Source: Streptomyces spirodelae (GTDB lineage: Bacteria > Actinomycetota > Actinomycetes > Streptomycetales > Streptomycetaceae). Taken from it: a DNA stretch of 64,000 nucleotides. The position numbers and the translations under genes are program-made. Position 1 is the first letter of the stretch, and every line of letters starts with the position of its first letter. The stretch covers positions 1 to 64,000 of the forward strand of contig NZ_JAFFZN010000006.1 of NCBI RefSeq assembly GCF_017676385.1, given 5' to 3'. Shown here piece after piece: positions 19,600 through 28,172 of the stretch. The notes beneath the pieces are model-generated. The model was not told the DNA's origin. It saw only the letters and a list, made by a program, of their open reading frames with translations, and did not search any database.

Positions 19600-20103
19600 T
19601 CAGAGCGGGACGTCGCTCAGGTCGGTGCACTTCGACTTCTGCGGGATCTTCTCGACCGTTCGGTTCAGGACAACCAGCGCGTCGCCGCTCAGTCCGCTCT
19701 TCGCGTCGATGGCCACCTCGACGGCGGGGTCGCGGCCGAAGGTCCTGAGGACCTTGTCCCCGTCGCTGTCGAGTCTCTTCTCGTCGAGCACCCAGTGCAC
19801 GCCGTCGACGTCCACGCACACATCGAGGGTGGAGGACGGGGGTTCGACGCCGCACCGCAGGACGACCGAGGCGTCACCCCACGCGGCGGCGCTCTTTCCG
19901 TCGACCTCGTCCCGGCCTTCTCCCAGCAGGGTCCGCGGAGCCTTGGACAGCACGTCCGAACAGGCCGGGTCGCCGGCGAAGGGCGCTGCCTCGACCGAGT
20001 ACGCCGACGGGGACAGGGCGTACCAGCCGCCGGCGGCAGCCAGAGCCACGATGCCCGCTCCGACGGCGATTCCCGCTCTTCTGTTCCCCGTTCCCCACCG
20101 CAT
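19600..20103 (-). CDS. DUF3515-like membrane-anchored protein
   Basis: A 167-residue protein with one N-terminal hydrophobic segment (residues 10-30) and an exported domain of about 130 residues. Two or three cysteines (CSDVLSK, LRCGVE, CVDVDG) could form disulfides. The VDGVHWVLDEKRLDSDGDKVLRTFGRDPAVEVAID pattern matches what I recall of the actinobacterial DUF3515 family, whose function is unknown. It is on the minus strand, convergent with the ImuB-like gene 44 bases away. A hairpin and a tandem repeat separate it from copA upstream, so it is likely transcribed separately. Confidence 0.75.
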   Translation of the reverse strand: MRWGTGNRRAGIAVGAGIVALAAAGGWYALSPSAYSVEAAPFAGDPACSDVLSKAPRTLLGEGRDEVDGKSAAAWGDASVVLRCGVEPPSSTLDVCVDVDGVHWVLDEKRLDSDGDKVLRTFGRDPAVEVAIDAKSGLSGDALVVLNRTVEKIPQKSKCTDLSDVPL

Positions 20104-20126
20104 CCCGTCAGGATGTCATGCGAGAA

Positions 20127-20159
20127 CCCGCTGCCGTGGCCGGTCGCCACGGCAGCGGG
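20127..20159 (-). terminator. Terminator hairpin after copA
   Basis: CCCGCTGCCGTGGC (20127-20140) pairs perfectly with GCCACGGCAGCGGG (20146-20159) over a 5-base loop. It is 52 bases beyond the copA stop on the minus strand and just upstream of the DUF3515-like start. Confidence 0.82.
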
Positions 20160-20163
20160 AGTC

Positions 20164-20197
20164 GTACGGATCACTGGCCGGTACGGATCACCGGCCG
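20164..20197. repeat. 17-base tandem duplication after copA
   Basis: GTACGGATCACTGGCCG is followed at once by GTACGGATCACCGGCCG, differing at one base. It lies between the copA stop and its terminator. Confidence 0.8.
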
Positions 20198-20210
20198 TGC
20201 CGGCGTCGGC

Positions 20211-22526
20211 TCACCCCGCCGCCCGGAAACTCCGCAGCCGCAGGCTGTTGCCGACCACGAAGACGGAGGAGAAGGCCATCGCCGCACCCGCGATCATCGG
20301 GTTCAGCAGCCCCGCGGCGGCCAGCGGCAGCGCGGCGACGTTGTAGGCGAAGGCCCAGAAGAGGTTGCCCTTGATGGTGCCCAGCGTGCGGCGGGAGAGC
20401 CGGATGGCGTCGGCCGCCACGCGCAGGTCGCCCCGCACCAGGGTGAGGTCACCGGCCTCGATGGCCGCGTCGGTGCCGGTGCCCATCGCCAGGCCGAGGT
20501 CGGCCTGGGCGAGCGCGGCCGCGTCGTTGACGCCGTCGCCGACCATCGCCACCGAGCGGCCCTCGTCCTGGAGGCGCTTGACGACCCCGACCTTGTCCTC
20601 GGGCATGACCTCGGCGATCACGTCCTCGGCAGGGATGCCCACCTCGACTGCCACCGACTCGGCCACGGCGCGGTTGTCGCCGGTCAGCAGCATCGGCGTC
20701 AGACCCAGCTCGCGCAGCCGCCGGATGGCCTCGGCGCTGCTGGGCTTGACCGCGTCGGCGACCTCCAGGACGGCGCGCACCTCGCCGTCCCAGGCGACGG
20801 TGATGGCCGTACGACCGGCACGCTCGGCCGCCTCCTTGGCGGCGGCCAGCGGTTCGGGGAGCTCCAGCGCCCAGTCGGCCAGCAGCTTCTCGCGTCCCAC
20901 CAGCACCGCGTGGCCCTCGACCACGCCCTGGACGCCGAGTCCGGGGACGTTGGCGAAGTCCTCGGGGGTGGGCAGCGTGCCGTACTCCCGCTCGGCGCCC
21001 TTGGCCACGGCCTGCGCGATGGGGTGCTCGGAGGCGTTCTCCAGGGCGCCCGCCAGCCGCAGGACCTCCTCCACGGTGGTGCCGTCCGCCGCGTGTGTGG
21101 CCAGCAGCGTCATCTCGCCGGTGGTCACGGTGCCGGTCTTGTCCAGGACGACGGTGTCGGCCTTGCGGGTGTTCTCCAGCACCTCCGGGCCCTTGATCAG
21201 GATGCCGAGCTGGGCCCCCCGCCCGGTGCCGACCATCAGCGCGGTGGGAGTGGCCAGCCCCAGGGCGCAGGGGCAGGCGATGATCAGGACGGCGACCGCC
21301 GCGGTGAAGGCCGCGGTCAGCCCGGCGCCGCTGACCATCCAGAAGCCGGCGGTGGCCAGAGCGAGCAGGATCACCACGGGAACGAAGACAGCGGAGATCC
21401 GGTCAGCGAGCCGCTGCGCGGCGGCCTTGCCGTTCTGCGCGTCCTCGACCAGTTTGGCCATCCGCGCCAGCTGGGTGTCGGAGCCGACGCGGGTGGCCTC
21501 GACCACCAGCCGGCCGCCCGCGTTGAGCGTCGCACCCGTGACGCTGTCGCCGGTGCCGACCTCCACGGGCACGGACTCACCGGTGAGCATCGAGGCGTCC
21601 ACGGCTGAGCTGCCCTCGACCACGGTGCCGTCCGTGGCGATCTTCTCGCCGGGGCGGACGACGAAGCGGTCACCGACGGCCAGCTCCTCGGTACGGATCA
21701 GCACCTCTCGGCCGTCCCGCAGGACGGTCACCTCCTTGGCGCCCAGCTCCAGCAGCGCCCTGAGCGCCGCGCCCGCCTTCCGCTTGGAGCGGGCCTCGAA
21801 GTACCGCCCGGCGAGGATGAAGGCGGTGACTCCGGCGGCGGCCTCCAGGTAGATGTTCCCCGCGCCGTCGCTCCGTTCGATCGACAGCTCGAAGGGGTGT
21901 GTCATCCCCGGCATCCCCGCCGTGCCGAAGAACAGCGCCCACAGCGACCAGAGCATGGCGGCCGAGGTGCCGAGTGAGATGAGGGTGTCCATGGTGGCCG
22001 CGCCGTGCCTGGCGTTCGTCCAGGCGGCGCGGTGGAAGGGCCAGGCGCCCCAGACGACGACGGGCGCCGCGAGCGTGAGGGACAGCCACTGCCAGTACTC
22101 GAACTGGAGCGCTGGGATCATCGCCATCGCGATGACCGGCACGGCGAGGAGCACGGAGCCGATCAGCCGCTCGCGCAGGGAGCGCAGCTCGTCGTCCCGG
22201 CCGCCCTCCGCGGCCGCGCCCTCGCTGCTGTGGTCCTCTCCCGGGTCCGGGCGGCGCGGTTCGGGGGGCGGGGCCGCGGTGTAGCCGGTGGCCTCGACGG
22301 TGGCGATCAGGTCGGCGACCTGGATGCCCTCGCCCATGCTGACCTTGGCCTTCTCGGTGGCGTAGTTGACCGTGGCGGTGACGCCGTCCATCCGGTTGAG
22401 CTTCTTCTCGACGCGGGCGGCGCAGGAAGCGCAGGTCATACCGCCGATCGCCAGCTCGACCTCGGTGCCGGCGGCCGGGCCGCCGGTGGCCGTGGTGCTC
22501 TCGGTGCTCTCATGCGTCGCGGTCAT
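20211..22526 (-). CDS. copA: Copper-translocating P1B-type ATPase
   Basis: Membrane pump that exports Cu(I) using ATP, 771 residues. An N-terminal heavy-metal-associated domain carries GMTCASC (Cys32, Cys35). Eight membrane helices are expected, with the TGES actuator loop, the Cu-binding [13 protein letters not shown] motif near residue 418, the phosphorylated DKTGT near 462, SEHPIAQA and [10 protein letters not shown]. The N-terminal 20 residues are Thr/Ser-rich. It begins at the ATG at 22526. No copZ chaperone or csoR gene adjoins it, but two CsoR-type operators lie just upstream, so copper-induced derepression is very likely. Confidence 0.95.
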   Translation of the reverse strand: MTATHESTESTTATGGPAAGTEVELAIGGMTCASCAARVEKKLNRMDGVTATVNYATEKAKVSMGEGIQVADLIATVEATGYTAAPPPEPRRPDPGEDHSSEGAAAEGGRDDELRSLRERLIGSVLLAVPVIAMAMIPALQFEYWQWLSLTLAAPVVVWGAWPFHRAAWTNARHGAATMDTLISLGTSAAMLWSLWALFFGTAGMPGMTHPFELSIERSDGAGNIYLEAAAGVTAFILAGRYFEARSKRKAGAALRALLELGAKEVTVLRDGREVLIRTEELAVGDRFVVRPGEKIATDGTVVEGSSAVDASMLTGESVPVEVGTGDSVTGATLNAGGRLVVEATRVGSDTQLARMAKLVEDAQNGKAAAQRLADRISAVFVPVVILLALATAGFWMVSGAGLTAAFTAAVAVLIIACPCALGLATPTALMVGTGRGAQLGILIKGPEVLENTRKADTVVLDKTGTVTTGEMTLLATHAADGTTVEEVLRLAGALENASEHPIAQAVAKGAEREYGTLPTPEDFANVPGLGVQGVVEGHAVLVGREKLLADWALELPEPLAAAKEAAERAGRTAITVAWDGEVRAVLEVADAVKPSSAEAIRRLRELGLTPMLLTGDNRAVAESVAVEVGIPAEDVIAEVMPEDKVGVVKRLQDEGRSVAMVGDGVNDAAALAQADLGLAMGTGTDAAIEAGDLTLVRGDLRVAADAIRLSRRTLGTIKGNLFWAFAYNVAALPLAAAGLLNPMIAGAAMAFSSVFVVGNSLRLRSFRAAG

Positions 22527-22586
22527 CGTCTCTCCTCGGTGGTGCCCGGCGCGGCCCGGGTCACGAGTGCCTCCGCACTACTGTTT

Positions 22587-22605
22587 CATACCCGCCTGGG
22601 GTATG
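22587..22605. promoter_or_regulatory. CsoR-type copper operator 1
   Basis: ATACCCGCCTGGGGTAT is a near-palindrome with the TACCC/GGGTA arms of CsoR operators. It lies about 60 bases upstream of the copA start codon, in the expected promoter. Confidence 0.8.
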
Positions 22606-22623
22606 AGTAGCGCTGCCTTCATG

Positions 22624-22642
22624 TATACCCCCCAGGGGTATA
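22624..22642. promoter_or_regulatory. CsoR-type copper operator 2
   Basis: TATACCCCCCAGGGGTATA matches the actinobacterial CsoR consensus (ATACCCCCxxGGGGTAT) almost perfectly. It is 37 bases centre to centre from the first site, so two CsoR tetramers may bind one side of the helix or co-operate. It is 98 bases from the copA start. Confidence 0.88.
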
Positions 22643-22708
22643 TAGCGCAAGGAGTGCGCGGCTCGCCGACTGTCCGAAATTGGTCGTACGCGGGTACTGG
22701 TCAGTGAC

Positions 22709-22724
22709 CTTACTCGCGCGTAAG
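22709..22724. promoter_or_regulatory. Imperfect palindrome before the lipase
   Basis: CTTACTCGCGCGTAAG pairs over 14 of 16 bases. It is 62 bases upstream of the lipase start and followed by TTGACG, a possible -35 hexamer. It has the size of a TetR-family site; no binder is known from the window. Confidence 0.4.
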
Positions 22725-22786
22725 TTGACGACGTTTCCAACAGCTCCGCTCCCACCCCCCTCCCCTCACAGCACGAGGAGCCGGAC

Positions 22787-23743
22787 ATGAAGCCGAAGCA
22801 GTCGATGCTGCCGTCGAAACGCGTACGCAGACCGTCGAAGCCGGCCCGCAGACCGTCGAAGCGAGTGCGCGGATCAACGGCCACGGCTGTGGCCATGGCC
22901 GTCGCGGTCGTGGCCCTGCCCGCCACCACCACAGCGGCCGCCACCCCCACCGCCGCCCCCGCGTCCGAGAGCGCCGGGACGCTCAGCGGGACCACCGGCG
23001 GCTGGAACGACTACTCCTGCAAGCCCTCGGCCGCGCACCCACGCGCCGTCGTCCTGGTCCACGGCACCTTCGGCAACTCCGTGGACAACTGGCTGGGACT
23101 CGCCCCCTACCTGGTCAAGCGGGGCTACTGCGTCTTCTCCCTGGACTACGGGCAGCTGCCTGGCAAGCCCTTCTTCCACGGGCTCGGCCCCATCGAGGAC
23201 TCCGCCCGGCAACTCGCCGCCTACGTCGACAAGGTGCTCGCCGCGACCGGCACCGAGAAGGTCGACATCGTCGGCCACTCACAGGGCGGCATGATGCCCC
23301 GCCAGTACCTCAGGTTCCTGGGAGGCGCCCCCAAGGTGAACGCGCTCATCGGTATCGCCCCCAGCAACCATGGGACCACCCTCAGCGGTCTGGCGGAGCT
23401 GGCCGACCGGTTCCCGCCCATCGGCGACGTGGTCGAGGAGATCGGCCCGGCGCTGCTCCAGCAGAAGGAGGGATCGGACTTCCTCAAGAAGCTCAACGCG
23501 GGCGGCGACACGGTGCCCGGCGTCAAGTACACCGTGATCGCCACCAAGTACGACGAGGTCGTCACGCCCTACAAGACACAGTTCCTCGAAGGCCCGAACG
23601 TGAAGAACGTGACGCTCCAGGAGCTGTGCCCGCTCAACATCTCCGAGCACCTGGCTGTCGCGCTCGCCGACCGGATGGCGTGGCACGAGACGGCCAACGC
23701 ACTCGACCCGGCCCACGCCACCCCCACGACCTGCTTCTCCTGA
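22787..23743 (+). CDS. Secreted alpha/beta-hydrolase lipase
   Basis: Extracellular lipase or esterase of the actinobacterial LipA/class 2 type, 318 residues. A basic Arg/Lys/Ser-Pro repeat (RRPSK and KRVR units) makes up residues 8-30, followed by a hydrophobic signal core (AVAMAVAVVALPA) and cleavage near residue 50. The oxyanion HGTFG lies near residue 88 and the nucleophile is Ser165 in GHSQGG. Catalytic Asp and His candidates lie in KYDEVV and SEHLAV. Cysteine pairs suggest secreted disulfides. The basic repeat before the hydrophobic core is unusually long for a signal peptide, so a different start downstream, or twin-arginine-like export, is possible. Confidence 0.88.
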   Translation: MKPKQSMLPSKRVRRPSKPARRPSKRVRGSTATAVAMAVAVVALPATTTAAATPTAAPASESAGTLSGTTGGWNDYSCKPSAAHPRAVVLVHGTFGNSVDNWLGLAPYLVKRGYCVFSLDYGQLPGKPFFHGLGPIEDSARQLAAYVDKVLAATGTEKVDIVGHSQGGMMPRQYLRFLGGAPKVNALIGIAPSNHGTTLSGLAELADRFPPIGDVVEEIGPALLQQKEGSDFLKKLNAGGDTVPGVKYTVIATKYDEVVTPYKTQFLEGPNVKNVTLQELCPLNISEHLAVALADRMAWHETANALDPAHATPTTCFS

Positions 23744-23753
23744 GGAGAGGGGG

Positions 23754-24392
23754 TCAGCCCTCGGTGTGGATCTTCTCGGCGTACGACGGGCCGTAGTACT
23801 CCTCAAGGAACTCCAGCGAGTCCTCGGCCCGGTCGAGGGCCTTGGCCAGCCGGGCGCGGTTCGGCAGCGCGTCCGGCTGCCAGGTCTCCGGCTGCCAGGT
23901 GCCGGAGCGCAGGAACGCCTTGGAGCAGTGGTGGAAGATCTCCTCGATCTCCACCACCAGCGCCAGCTTCGGGCGGTTGCGCCGCGCCACCATCTCGTCG
24001 AAGAACGGCGCCTCGCGCACGATCCGTGCCCGCCCGTTGATCCGCAGGGTGTCGCCGCGGCCCGGCAGGAAGAAGATGAGGCCCACATGCGGATTGGACA
24101 GGATGTTGCGCAGGCCGTCGATGCGCTTGTTGCCCGGCCGGTCGGGGATGGCGATCGTGCGGTCGTCCAGAACCTTGGTGAAGCCGGGCGGGTCGCCCTT
24201 GGGGGAGACGTCGCAGCTTCCGTCGGCCGCCGAGGTGGCCACCAGACAGAACGGCGAGTGCGCCAGCCAGTCGCGGTCCAAGGGGTGCAGCGCGGTCCTG
24301 TTCTTGTTCACCGTGTGCGAGGCCGGCTCCCCGACAAGGCCGCGCAGCTCCTCCTCGCTGGTGACCTCCACCATCGCTTCCGGAATCGTCAT
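23754..24392 (-). CDS. PPOX-type FMN-dependent flavoprotein (MSMEG_1061-like)
   Basis: Small split-barrel flavoprotein of the pyridoxamine-phosphate-oxidase superfamily, 212 residues. The conserved block runs from FCLVATSAADGSCDVSPKGDPPGF to RPGNKRIDGLRNILSNPHVGLIFFLPG, the FMN/F420-binding core of this subgroup. Members reduce small heterocycles or quinones with FMN or F420; the substrate here is unknown. An in-frame 15-base tandem duplication makes TWQPETWQPD near residue 170. It is convergent with the lipase with a gap of only 10 bases. Confidence 0.85.
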   Translation of the reverse strand: MTIPEAMVEVTSEEELRGLVGEPASHTVNKNRTALHPLDRDWLAHSPFCLVATSAADGSCDVSPKGDPPGFTKVLDDRTIAIPDRPGNKRIDGLRNILSNPHVGLIFFLPGRGDTLRINGRARIVREAPFFDEMVARRNRPKLALVVEIEEIFHHCSKAFLRSGTWQPETWQPDALPNRARLAKALDRAEDSLEFLEEYYGPSYAEKIHTEG

Positions 24393-24442
24393 GAACGCTC
24401 CGCCCTTTCGGCCGTAGAGGGATAAGAGCGTACGACGCCGCC

Positions 24443-24463
24443 TTCCCCGGGCGCACCGGGGAA
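24443..24463. terminator. Hairpin between LPMO and flavoprotein genes
   Basis: TTCCCCGG pairs with CCGGGGAA across GCGCA. It lies after the LPMO stop on the minus strand and upstream of the flavoprotein. It is a likely terminator of the LPMO transcript. Confidence 0.6.
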
Positions 24464-24476
24464 AGCGGGGTCCGGA

Positions 24477-24508
24477 GGTCGTGCCGGCTCAACGGTCGTG
24501 CCGGCTCA
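24477..24508. repeat. Duplicated 15-mer at the LPMO 3-prime end
   Basis: GGTCGTGCCGGCTCA occurs at 24477-24491 and 24494-24508, with the second copy containing the stop of the LPMO gene. The gene end therefore looks duplicated by slippage. Confidence 0.75.
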
Positions 24509-25522
24509 GCCGCGTGACCTGGCGGCCCGGCGGCGCGCGGTGGCGAAGAGTACTCCGGCACCGGCGGCCAGGACGGCGGCACCCCCGATGGCCAGCGGCG
24601 CTGTGCTGTCGTCGCCACCGGTCTCGGCGAGGTTCGCCTTCTCGGCACCCCCGGCGGGCGCGGGCGCGTTGGGGCCTGAGCCGGCTTCGGCGCCGGGCTC
24701 CGCCGACCGGTCGTCGCCGGCCGACGCGGGCGCCGTGCCGTTCCCCGCCCGGTGCCCGGCGCCGTGCTGGTCACCGCCGTGGCCGCCGTGGTCGACGGTC
24801 GACTTGTCCCTGTCCGCCGCGATCTGCTGCTCGTCGGGGACCTCGGGGCTGCTTCCTGCCTTGGCGCCGTCCTTTCCGCCGAAGGTCACATCCGAGCAGG
24901 TGTAGAACGCCTCGGGGCTGTCCGAGCGCTGCCAGATGCTGTAGATCAGATGGCGCCCTTCCTTCTTCGGCACGGTGCCGTCGATGACGTAGCTGCCGTC
25001 CTTCAGTGCTGGTTCCGTCACCTTGGCGAACGGCTTCGGCTCCAGGTCGGACCACTTGAGCGGCTTGCCCGGGTCGTAGCCGTCCTTGGTGATGTACAGC
25101 TCGAAGGTGCCCTTGTGCGGTGCCGTGGCCTTGTAGCGGAAGGTGTGCTCGCCCGGCTTCATCGCCGTGGCCGGCCAGTCCGCGCGGGGCAGGTCCAGCC
25201 CCTTGTACTTGTCGCGGCCCGCGCTGCACAGCTTTCCGTCCGGGATGAGCTCGCGGTGCTTGCCCGCCGCGTCGGGGATGTTGACCTCGTTCCAGTCGTA
25301 GAACGCCTGCGTGCCGCTCGCGGCCACCGCGGCCTTGCATGCCGCCGAATCGGGGCTCTCGGGCCCCTCGGCGAAGCAGGTGGAGACCCGGCTGACGGGG
25401 TCCTCCATGGAACCGTGCGCGGTGGCGGGAGCGGCCGTCGCCAGGTTGAGCGCCAGCGGAGCGAAGCCCAGCGCGACGATCCCGGCGGCGGTACGTCCTG
25501 CGGCCGTGCGGCGAACGGTCAT
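24506..25522 (-). CDS. AA10 lytic polysaccharide monooxygenase with sortase signal
   Basis: Copper enzyme that oxidatively cleaves chitin or cellulose, 338 residues. The signal peptide ends before His36 (ATA-HGSMEDP), which becomes the N-terminal brace histidine. The second brace residue is His136 in TAPHKG, and the YITKDGYDPGKPL region is typical of AA10. A His/Asp/Gly-rich linker (HGGHGGDQHGAGH) follows the catalytic domain. The C terminus has LAETG (near residue 297), a hydrophobic helix and an Arg tail, which is the class E sortase signal. It would be wall-anchored rather than free, unlike most Streptomyces LPMOs. An AAGGAG box precedes the ATG at 25522. Confidence 0.9.
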   Translation of the reverse strand: MTVRRTAAGRTAAGIVALGFAPLALNLATAAPATAHGSMEDPVSRVSTCFAEGPESPDSAACKAAVAASGTQAFYDWNEVNIPDAAGKHRELIPDGKLCSAGRDKYKGLDLPRADWPATAMKPGEHTFRYKATAPHKGTFELYITKDGYDPGKPLKWSDLEPKPFAKVTEPALKDGSYVIDGTVPKKEGRHLIYSIWQRSDSPEAFYTCSDVTFGGKDGAKAGSSPEVPDEQQIAADRDKSTVDHGGHGGDQHGAGHRAGNGTAPASAGDDRSAEPGAEAGSGPNAPAPAGGAEKANLAETGGDDSTAPLAIGGAAVLAAGAGVLFATARRRAARSRG

Positions 25523-25902
25523 CTGATGGCTCCTTGTCACGGGGACGGAGTGCCACACGGGCGTGGCACGTGGGGGGTCCGGGACAGGCCCACGGGAGCC
25601 GCCTCCCCAGCGGCGCACCGTGCGACCCGCCCCGGTGACCGGCACGTTAGCCACGGGAGAGGCCCGAAAGTGCCCGCCGAGCACCACTCCGGCGATCTTT
25701 AGGGCTCGCTTAAGGCGCGTCTAAGCACCCGGACAGACTGCGGACCGGGTGCGCTCTCTCACACGGGTGGGATCGCCGGCCGGGGGAACCGCGAGCTGGT
25801 GTTGTGCGTTTTTCTCCCTGAACGCCCCGCCTGGCCGTGCCTGCGAACAACGGTGCGGGCCGACGGTGAAGAGGGCGAGAGCACGAAGGGAGGGAGCAGG
25901 CC
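25523..25902. other. Gene-free divergent region between LPMO and MarP-like genes
   Basis: This 380-base region holds divergent promoters. Its most regular element is a run of three 11-base repeats at 25698-25730. A GAAGGGAGGGAGCA tract before 25903 provides the ribosome binding site of the right-hand gene. No open frame is credible. Confidence 0.55.
25698..25730. promoter_or_regulatory. Three tandem 11-base repeats
   Basis: TTTAGGGCTCG, CTTAAGGCGCG and TCTAAGCACCC abut one another. Each carries a T-T/C-T-A-R-G core with a G/C-rich second half. An 11-base period is that of OmpR-family response-regulator sites, and it also contains the palindrome-like GCTTA/TAAGC. Confidence 0.45.
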
Positions 25903-27099
25903 GTGAACCTGCTGGATCTGCTCCTGATCTTCGCAGCGCTCGCCTACGCCGGCTCCGGATTCCGCCGGGGACTGGTCGCGGGGCTCGTCTCGCTGGTCGG
26001 CTTCGTCTCGGGCGCAGTCCTCGGCGTCTGGCTGCTGCCGTTCGTCCTCGACCTCGCGGAGCGCGGTACGACGGCCGCCACCGTCCTGGCGCTGCTGACC
26101 GTGCTGGTGCCCGCGCTCGCCGGGCACGCGCTGGCGGCCCCGCTCGGCTGGCGGATACGTGAGGCGCTCGACCGCACCCCCGCCCGCTGGGTGGACGGGG
26201 TGGGCGGCGCCCTCGTCAACGTCGTCGCCGTGCTCGTCGTCGGCTGGGTGGCGGGCAGCGCGCTCGCCGCCTCGCCCTCACCGGCGCTCAACCAGGCCAT
26301 AAGAGGCTCCTCGCTGCTGGAGGGCGTGCACGAGCGGATGCCCAGCAGCGCGGCGACGTGGTTCAACCGGGCCACCGGAGCGCTCACCACCGCGGGCTTC
26401 CCGCCGGTCTTCAACCCGTTCGAGCAGGAGCCAGGCGCCTCGGTGCCCCAGCCCTCCGGCGACGCCGTCACCAGGGCGGCGACGGCCGCGGCCCAGCGCA
26501 GCACCGTCAAGATCGAGGGCGTCGCCGATGTGAACGGCGGCCGCCAGGGGCAGGAGGGCAGCGGCTTCGTCTATGCCCGCGGCCATGTGATGACCAACGC
26601 GCACGTCGTCGCCGGGGTGGACGAGCCGACGGTCCGCGTCGGCGGCGTCGGCCGCCCGTACGCGGCGAAGGTCGTCCTCTTCGACCCCGAGAAGGACATC
26701 GCCGTCCTCGACGTGCCGGGCCTGGACGCGCCGGCGCTCCACTTCGCGGGCGACGCGAGCCGGGGCGACCAGGCCGTGGTCGCCGGATACCCGGAGAACG
26801 GCGGCCTCGACCTGCGGGCGGCAGCCGTGGCAGCCCGCACCCCGGCGCGCGGCCAGGACATCTACGGCGACGCGCTGACCACCCGCGACATCTACGCCGT
26901 CCGCTCCCAGGTCAGACCCGGCAACTCCGGCGGCCCGCTGCTGACGCCTGCCGGACGGGTGTACGGAGTCGTCTTCGCCCGCTCCACCACCGATGCGGGA
27001 ACCGGGTACGCGCTCACGGCCGACCAGGTGCGGGCTGCCGCACAGCAGGCCGAGCACGCCACCGCCGCGGTGGACACCGGGGACCGCTCGGCGCTGTGA
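25903..27099 (+). CDS. MarP-like membrane serine protease
   Basis: Membrane-anchored trypsin-fold protease of the MarP type, 398 residues. Four N-terminal hydrophobic segments (about residues 1-125) form a CvpA-like membrane domain. The protease domain has His234 (NAHVVAG), Asp265 (EKDIAVLD) and Ser342 (RPGNSGGPLL). In mycobacteria MarP protects the envelope under acid and oxidative stress, and a similar stress role is inferred. It starts at the GTG at 25903 behind a GGGAGG tract. No gene is tightly coupled to it. Confidence 0.92.
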   Translation: MNLLDLLLIFAALAYAGSGFRRGLVAGLVSLVGFVSGAVLGVWLLPFVLDLAERGTTAATVLALLTVLVPALAGHALAAPLGWRIREALDRTPARWVDGVGGALVNVVAVLVVGWVAGSALAASPSPALNQAIRGSSLLEGVHERMPSSAATWFNRATGALTTAGFPPVFNPFEQEPGASVPQPSGDAVTRAATAAAQRSTVKIEGVADVNGGRQGQEGSGFVYARGHVMTNAHVVAGVDEPTVRVGGVGRPYAAKVVLFDPEKDIAVLDVPGLDAPALHFAGDASRGDQAVVAGYPENGGLDLRAAAVAARTPARGQDIYGDALTTRDIYAVRSQVRPGNSGGPLLTPAGRVYGVVFARSTTDAGTGYALTADQVRAAAQQAEHATAAVDTGDRSAL

Positions 27100-27142
27100 C
27101 GGCGGGTCAGCCTCGCCCGGCAGGCCCCCTTTCTGTCGGCCC

Positions 27143-28075
27143 TCACAGCCGCTTGACGCACCGCCACTCCGTGGCGACCTCGGTGTAGCCCAGGCGTCGG
27201 TTGACGGCCAGCATCGGCGCGTTGTCCGCGTCGTTCCCGGTGTAGGCGTGCGCGTAGCCCGCGGCCCGGGCCCGGCGCAGCGCGGCCAGTTTGGCCAGCC
27301 GCGCCAGGCCCCGGCCGCGGAAGGCGCGCCGGGTGCCCGTCATCCCCGACCAGTAGCGGTCCACCCCGTCCGTCTGCGCGACGCTGTACGCCGCGACCTG
27401 CCCGTCCACCAGCACCACGCTGCTCAGCTCGGCGTTCCAGTCGGGCCGCTGCCAGTTGTGCCGCAGCCACTCGGGGAACCGGGTACGGCCCACGGGCACC
27501 GCGCCCGGCTCGTCCGCCGAGCACTCGGTGTCCGCCTCGTACAGCGGCCGCAGATCGTGGGTGAACTCCGCGACCCGGTGCAGGGTGACGCCCGCAGGCA
27601 GCGGATCGGGCAGCGCGGGAAAGGCGGCACGGCGCAGCTCCAGGCCGAGGAAGCGGGCCTGTCTGGAGCGGGCGTATCCGCGGTGCGCGGCGAAGCGCGC
27701 GGCACACTCCGCGTCGGCCACCCAGCTGAGCACCCGCCGCACCCCGAGCCCCGCCAGATACGCCTCGCCCGCGGCCACCAGCGCGGAGCCGGCGCCCCGG
27801 CCGGTCGCGCCGGGCGCCACCGCCGTGTGCACGAACCCCTGCCCCGGCTCGGTGCTGCCCGCGACCAGGCCCGCCTCGATACAGCCCGCGACCGTGCCGT
27901 CCGGCCGTTCGGCGACGAACCGGTGCAGCCGCTGGCCGGCGGCACCGTGCGCCAGCTGCCAGGCGAGCGTCTCGGCGGTGCAGACCAGATACGGAATCGC
28001 CGCGCGGCGGACCGCGGCACAGGACTCGGCGTCCCAGGGATCGTCGGGGCGCAGGGAGCGGACCGTGAACGTCAT
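27143..28075 (-). CDS. Double GNAT-domain N-acetyltransferase
   Basis: Acetyl-CoA-dependent acyltransferase with two tandem GNAT folds, 310 residues. The N-terminal domain (residues 1-150) contains VAPGATGRGAGSALV, and the C-terminal domain contains TGTRRAFRGRGLARLAKLAAL, the second one being the clearer acetyl-CoA loop. This double layout resembles mycothiol synthase and some aminoglycoside acetyltransferases, but neither substrate is supported. The start at 28075 was chosen because it directly precedes the first strand (MTFTVRSLRPDD). It is convergent with the MarP-like gene and divergent from a GntR gene 97 bases away. Confidence 0.85.
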   Translation of the reverse strand: MTFTVRSLRPDDPWDAESCAAVRRAAIPYLVCTAETLAWQLAHGAAGQRLHRFVAERPDGTVAGCIEAGLVAGSTEPGQGFVHTAVAPGATGRGAGSALVAAGEAYLAGLGVRRVLSWVADAECAARFAAHRGYARSRQARFLGLELRRAAFPALPDPLPAGVTLHRVAEFTHDLRPLYEADTECSADEPGAVPVGRTRFPEWLRHNWQRPDWNAELSSVVLVDGQVAAYSVAQTDGVDRYWSGMTGTRRAFRGRGLARLAKLAALRRARAAGYAHAYTGNDADNAPMLAVNRRLGYTEVATEWRCVKRL

Positions 28076-28172
28076 GGCGCGGAGGCTACGGCGGCGACAC
28101 GGCGCGCCGCTCCCCGATTGCCCGGGGTGGGGGAGAATCGGCCCCCGAAACCCCTCGCTCCCCGGAGGACCC

